Shown in pieces: positions 60,845 to 64,000 of a stretch of 64,000 nucleotides of DNA. The stretch spans positions 1 through 64,000 of the forward strand of contig JAQJVL010002188.1 of NCBI GenBank assembly GCA_035578905.1, given 5' to 3'. Each line of letters begins with the position of its first letter. The stretch's first letter is position 1. The position numbers and the translations under genes were made by a program. The notes below the pieces were generated by a model, which worked only from the letters and a program-made list of their open reading frames with translations, had not been told where the DNA came from and ran no database searches. Origin of the DNA: Stictocephala bisonia (lineage: Eukaryota; Arthropoda; Insecta; Hemiptera; Membracidae).

Positions 60845-63800
60845 TAAGTAAACGATAGGGCTCTAAACTCGTACGTATCTGGGTAGGTAGGGTGGTACTT
60901 AACTCGTAAATGTGTGTGGATGGGTAGGGGACAAACAACTCGTACGTATCTGGGTAGGTAGGGTGGTACTCAACTCGTAAATGTATGTGGATATGTGGTG
61001 TACAAACAATTCGTACGTATCTGTGTAGTTAATGGTGGAACTTAACTCGTAAATGTATGTGGATGGGTAGGGGACAAACAACTCGTACGTATCTGGGTAG
61101 GTAGGGTGGTACTTAACTTGTAAATGAATGTGGATAGATGGTAGACAAACAATTCGTACGTATCTGAGTAGGTAGGGTGGTACTTAGCTCGTAAATGTAT
61201 GTGGATGGGTAGGGGACAACAACTCGTACGTATCTGGGTAGGTAGGGTGGTACTTAACTCGTAAATGTGTGTGGATATGTGGTGTACAAACAATTCGTAC
61301 ATATCTGTGTAGTTAATGGTGGAACTTAACTCGTAAATTTATGTGGATGGGTAGGGGACAAACAACTCGTACGTATCTGGGTAGGTAGGGTGGTACTTAA
61401 CTCGTAAATGTGTGTGGATATGTGGTGTACAAACAATTCATACGTATCTGAGTAGGTAGGGTGGTACTTAGCTCGTAAATGTATGTGGATGGGTAGGGGA
61501 CAACAACTCGTACGTATCTGGGTAGGTAGGATGGTACTCAACTCGTAAATGTGTGTGGATATGTGGTGTACAAACAATTCGTACGTATCTGTGTAGTTAA
61601 TGGTGGAACTTAACTCGTAAATGTATGTGGATGGGTAGGGGACAAACAACTCGTACGTATCTGGGTAGGTAGGGTGGTACTTAACTTGTAAATGAATGTG
61701 GATAGATGGTAGACAAACAATTCGTACGTATCTGAGTAGGTAGGGTGGTACTTAGCTCGTAAATGTATGTGGATGGGTAGGGGACAACAACTCGTACGTA
61801 TCTGGGTAGGTAGGGTGGTACTTAACTCGTAAATGTGTGTGGATATGTGGTATACAAACAATTCGTACGTATCTATGTAGTTAATGGTGGAACTTACTCG
61901 TAAATGTATGTGGATGGGTAGGGGACAAACAACTCGTACGTATCTGGGTAGGTAGGGTGGTACTCAACTCGTAAATGTGTGTGGATAAGTGGTGTGCAAA
62001 CAATTCGTACGTATCTGTGTAGTTAATGGTGGAACTTAACTCGTAAATGTATGTGGATGGGTAGGGGACAAACAACTCGTACGTATCTGGGTAGGTAGGG
62101 TGGTACTTAACTTGTAAATGAATGTGGATAGATGGTAGACAAACAATTCGTACGTATCTGAGTAGGTAGGGTGGTACTTAGCTCGTAAATGTATGTGGAT
62201 GGGTAGGGGACAACAACTCGTACGTATCTGGGTAGGTAGGGTGGTACTTAACTCGTAAATGAATGTGGATAGATGGTAGACAAACAATTCGTACGTATCT
62301 GGGTAGGTAGGGTGGTACTTAACTTGTAAATGAATGTGGATAGATGGTAGACAAACAATTCGTACGTATCTGAGTAGGTAGGGTGGTACTTAGCTCGTAA
62401 ATGTATGTGGATGGGTAGGGGACAACAACTCGTACGTATCTGGGTAGGTAGGGTGGTACTTAACTCGTAAATGAATGTGGATAGATGGTAGACAAACAAT
62501 TCGTACGTATCTGGGTAGGTAGGGTGGTACTTAACTTGTAAATGAATGTGGATAGATGGTAGACAAACAATTCGTACGTATCTGAGTAGGTAGGGTGGTA
62601 CTTAACTTGTAAATGTATGTGGATGGGTAGGGGACAACAACTCGTACGTATCTGGGTAGGTAGGGTGGTACTTAACTCGTAAATGAATGTGGATAGATGG
62701 TAGACAAACAATTCGTACGTATCTGGGTAGTTTGTAAATGAATCACTTAACTATCACTTAACTTGTAAATGAATGTGGATAGATGGTAGACAAACAATTC
62801 GTACGTATCTGGGTAGGTAGGGTGGTACTTAACTCGTAAATGTATGTGGATGGGTAGGGGACAACAACTCGTACGTATCTGGGTAGGTAGGGTGGTACTT
62901 AACTCGTAAATGAATGTGGATAGATGGTAGACAAACATTTCGTACGTATCTGGGTAGGTAGGGTGGTACTTAACTCGTAAATGAATGTGGATAGATGGTA
63001 GACAAACAATTGGTACGTATCTGGGTAGGTAGGGTGGTACTTAACTTGTAAATGAATGTGGATAGATGGTAGACAAACAATTCGTACGTATCTGGGTAGG
63101 TAGGGTGGTACTTAACTCGTAAATGTATGTGGATGGGTAGGGGACAAACAACTCGTACGTATCTGGGTAGGTAGGGTGGTACTTAACTCGTAAATGAATG
63201 TGGATAGATGGTAGACAAACAATTCGTACGTATCCGGGTAGGTAGGGTGGTACTTAGCTCGTAAATGTATGTGGATGGGTAGGGGACAACAACTCGTACG
63301 TATCTGGGTAGGTAGGGTGGTACTTAGCTCGTAAATGTATGTGGATGGGTAGGGGACAACAACTCGTACGTATCTGGGTAGGTAGGGTGGTACTCAACTC
63401 GTAAATGTGTGTGGATATGTGGTGTACAAACAATTTGTACGTATCTGTGTAGTTAATGGTGGAACTTAACTCGTAAATGTATGTGGATGGGTAGGGGACA
63501 AACAACTCGTACGTATCTGGGTAGGTAGGGTGGTACTTAACTCGTAAATGAATGTGGATAAATGGTAGACAAACAATTCGTACGTATCTGGGTAGGTAGG
63601 GTGGTACTTAACTTGTAAATGAATGTGGATAGATGGTAGACAAACAATTCGTACGTATCTGGGTAGGTAGGGTGGTACTTAACTCGTAAATGTATGTGGA
63701 TGGGTAGGGGACAAACAATTCGTACGTATCTGGGTAGGTAGGGTGGTACTTAACTTGTAAATGAATGTGGATAGATGGTAGACAAACAATTCGTACGTAT

Positions 63801-64000
63801 CTGGGTAGGTAGGGTGGTACTTAACTCGTAAATGTATGTGGATGGGTAGGGGACAACAACTCGTACGTATCTGGGTAGGTAGGGTGGTACTTAACTCGTA
63901 AATGAATGTGGATAGATGGTAGACAAACAATTCGTACGTATCTGGGTAGGTAGGGTGGTACTTAACTCGTAAATGAATGTGGATAGATGGTAGACAAACA
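60845..64000 (+). repeat. 71-bp dimeric satellite with about 212-bp higher-order unit, runs off the window
   Basis: The dimer joins CTCGTAAATGTATGTGGATG/GGTAGGGGACAAACAA to CTCGTACGTATCTGGGTAGG/TAGGGTGGTACTTAA. Variants such as AATGTGGATAGATGGTAGAC and GTGTAGTTAATGGTGG recur in order. This gives near-identical 83-codon minus frames at 62036, 62248 and 62460, spaced 212 bases. The units resemble the 36-bp arrays upstream. The right edge is not reached. Confidence 0.95.

Noticed and set aside
60684..63930. Many near-identical 83-codon minus-strand frames
   Set aside because: They recur at the satellite's higher-order spacing and encode only the repeat.

Overview
The window looks like AT-rich nuclear DNA from an arthropod, probably an insect. 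It carries a spliced invertebrate kainate-type glutamate receptor gene with many short exons and GT-AG introns. It also carries degenerate non-LTR retrotransposons, tRNA-derived SINEs, hAT elements with 8-bp target duplications, TA-flanked MITEs and long minisatellite arrays. A hemipteran is possible, but that is inference and nothing here identifies a species. I saw no bacterial operon, CRISPR array or recognisable viral gene.

Layout. Bases 1-7217 are repeat-rich and hold LINE 3' ends, a decayed LINE ORF2, SINEs and a 37-bp tandem repeat. Bases 7218-31748 hold sixteen + strand exons of the kainate-type receptor. Together they give 874 residues covering nearly the whole amino-terminal domain, S1, M1, the M2 pore loop, M3, S2, M4 and a short basic tail. 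The signal-peptide exon was not found. The introns hold two hAT elements with near-perfect or perfect 8-bp target duplications, several SINEs and several long inverted repeats.

Bases 31749-41900 hold the receptor 3' UTR, foldback and TIR elements, a first minisatellite, and two candidate first coding exons. One starts at 38126 behind a TATA box and shows two compensating homopolymer frame breaks. The other starts at 40409 in a CpG-rich patch. They may be alternative 5' ends of a gene whose body lies elsewhere.

Bases 41900-64000 are dominated by minisatellites with periods of 34-39, 71 and 99 bp, about 11 kb in all, separated by TE debris. Several arrays share a core like GTACGTGTATGGGTGAGTGG in both orientations and so look like one superfamily. 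The 39-bp array at 45055-48216 reads as about 81 tandem 13-residue units without a stop.

The only gene supported with confidence is the glutamate receptor. Arrays and transposons account for most other open reading frames. All family assignments come from reading motifs by eye; no database search was run.
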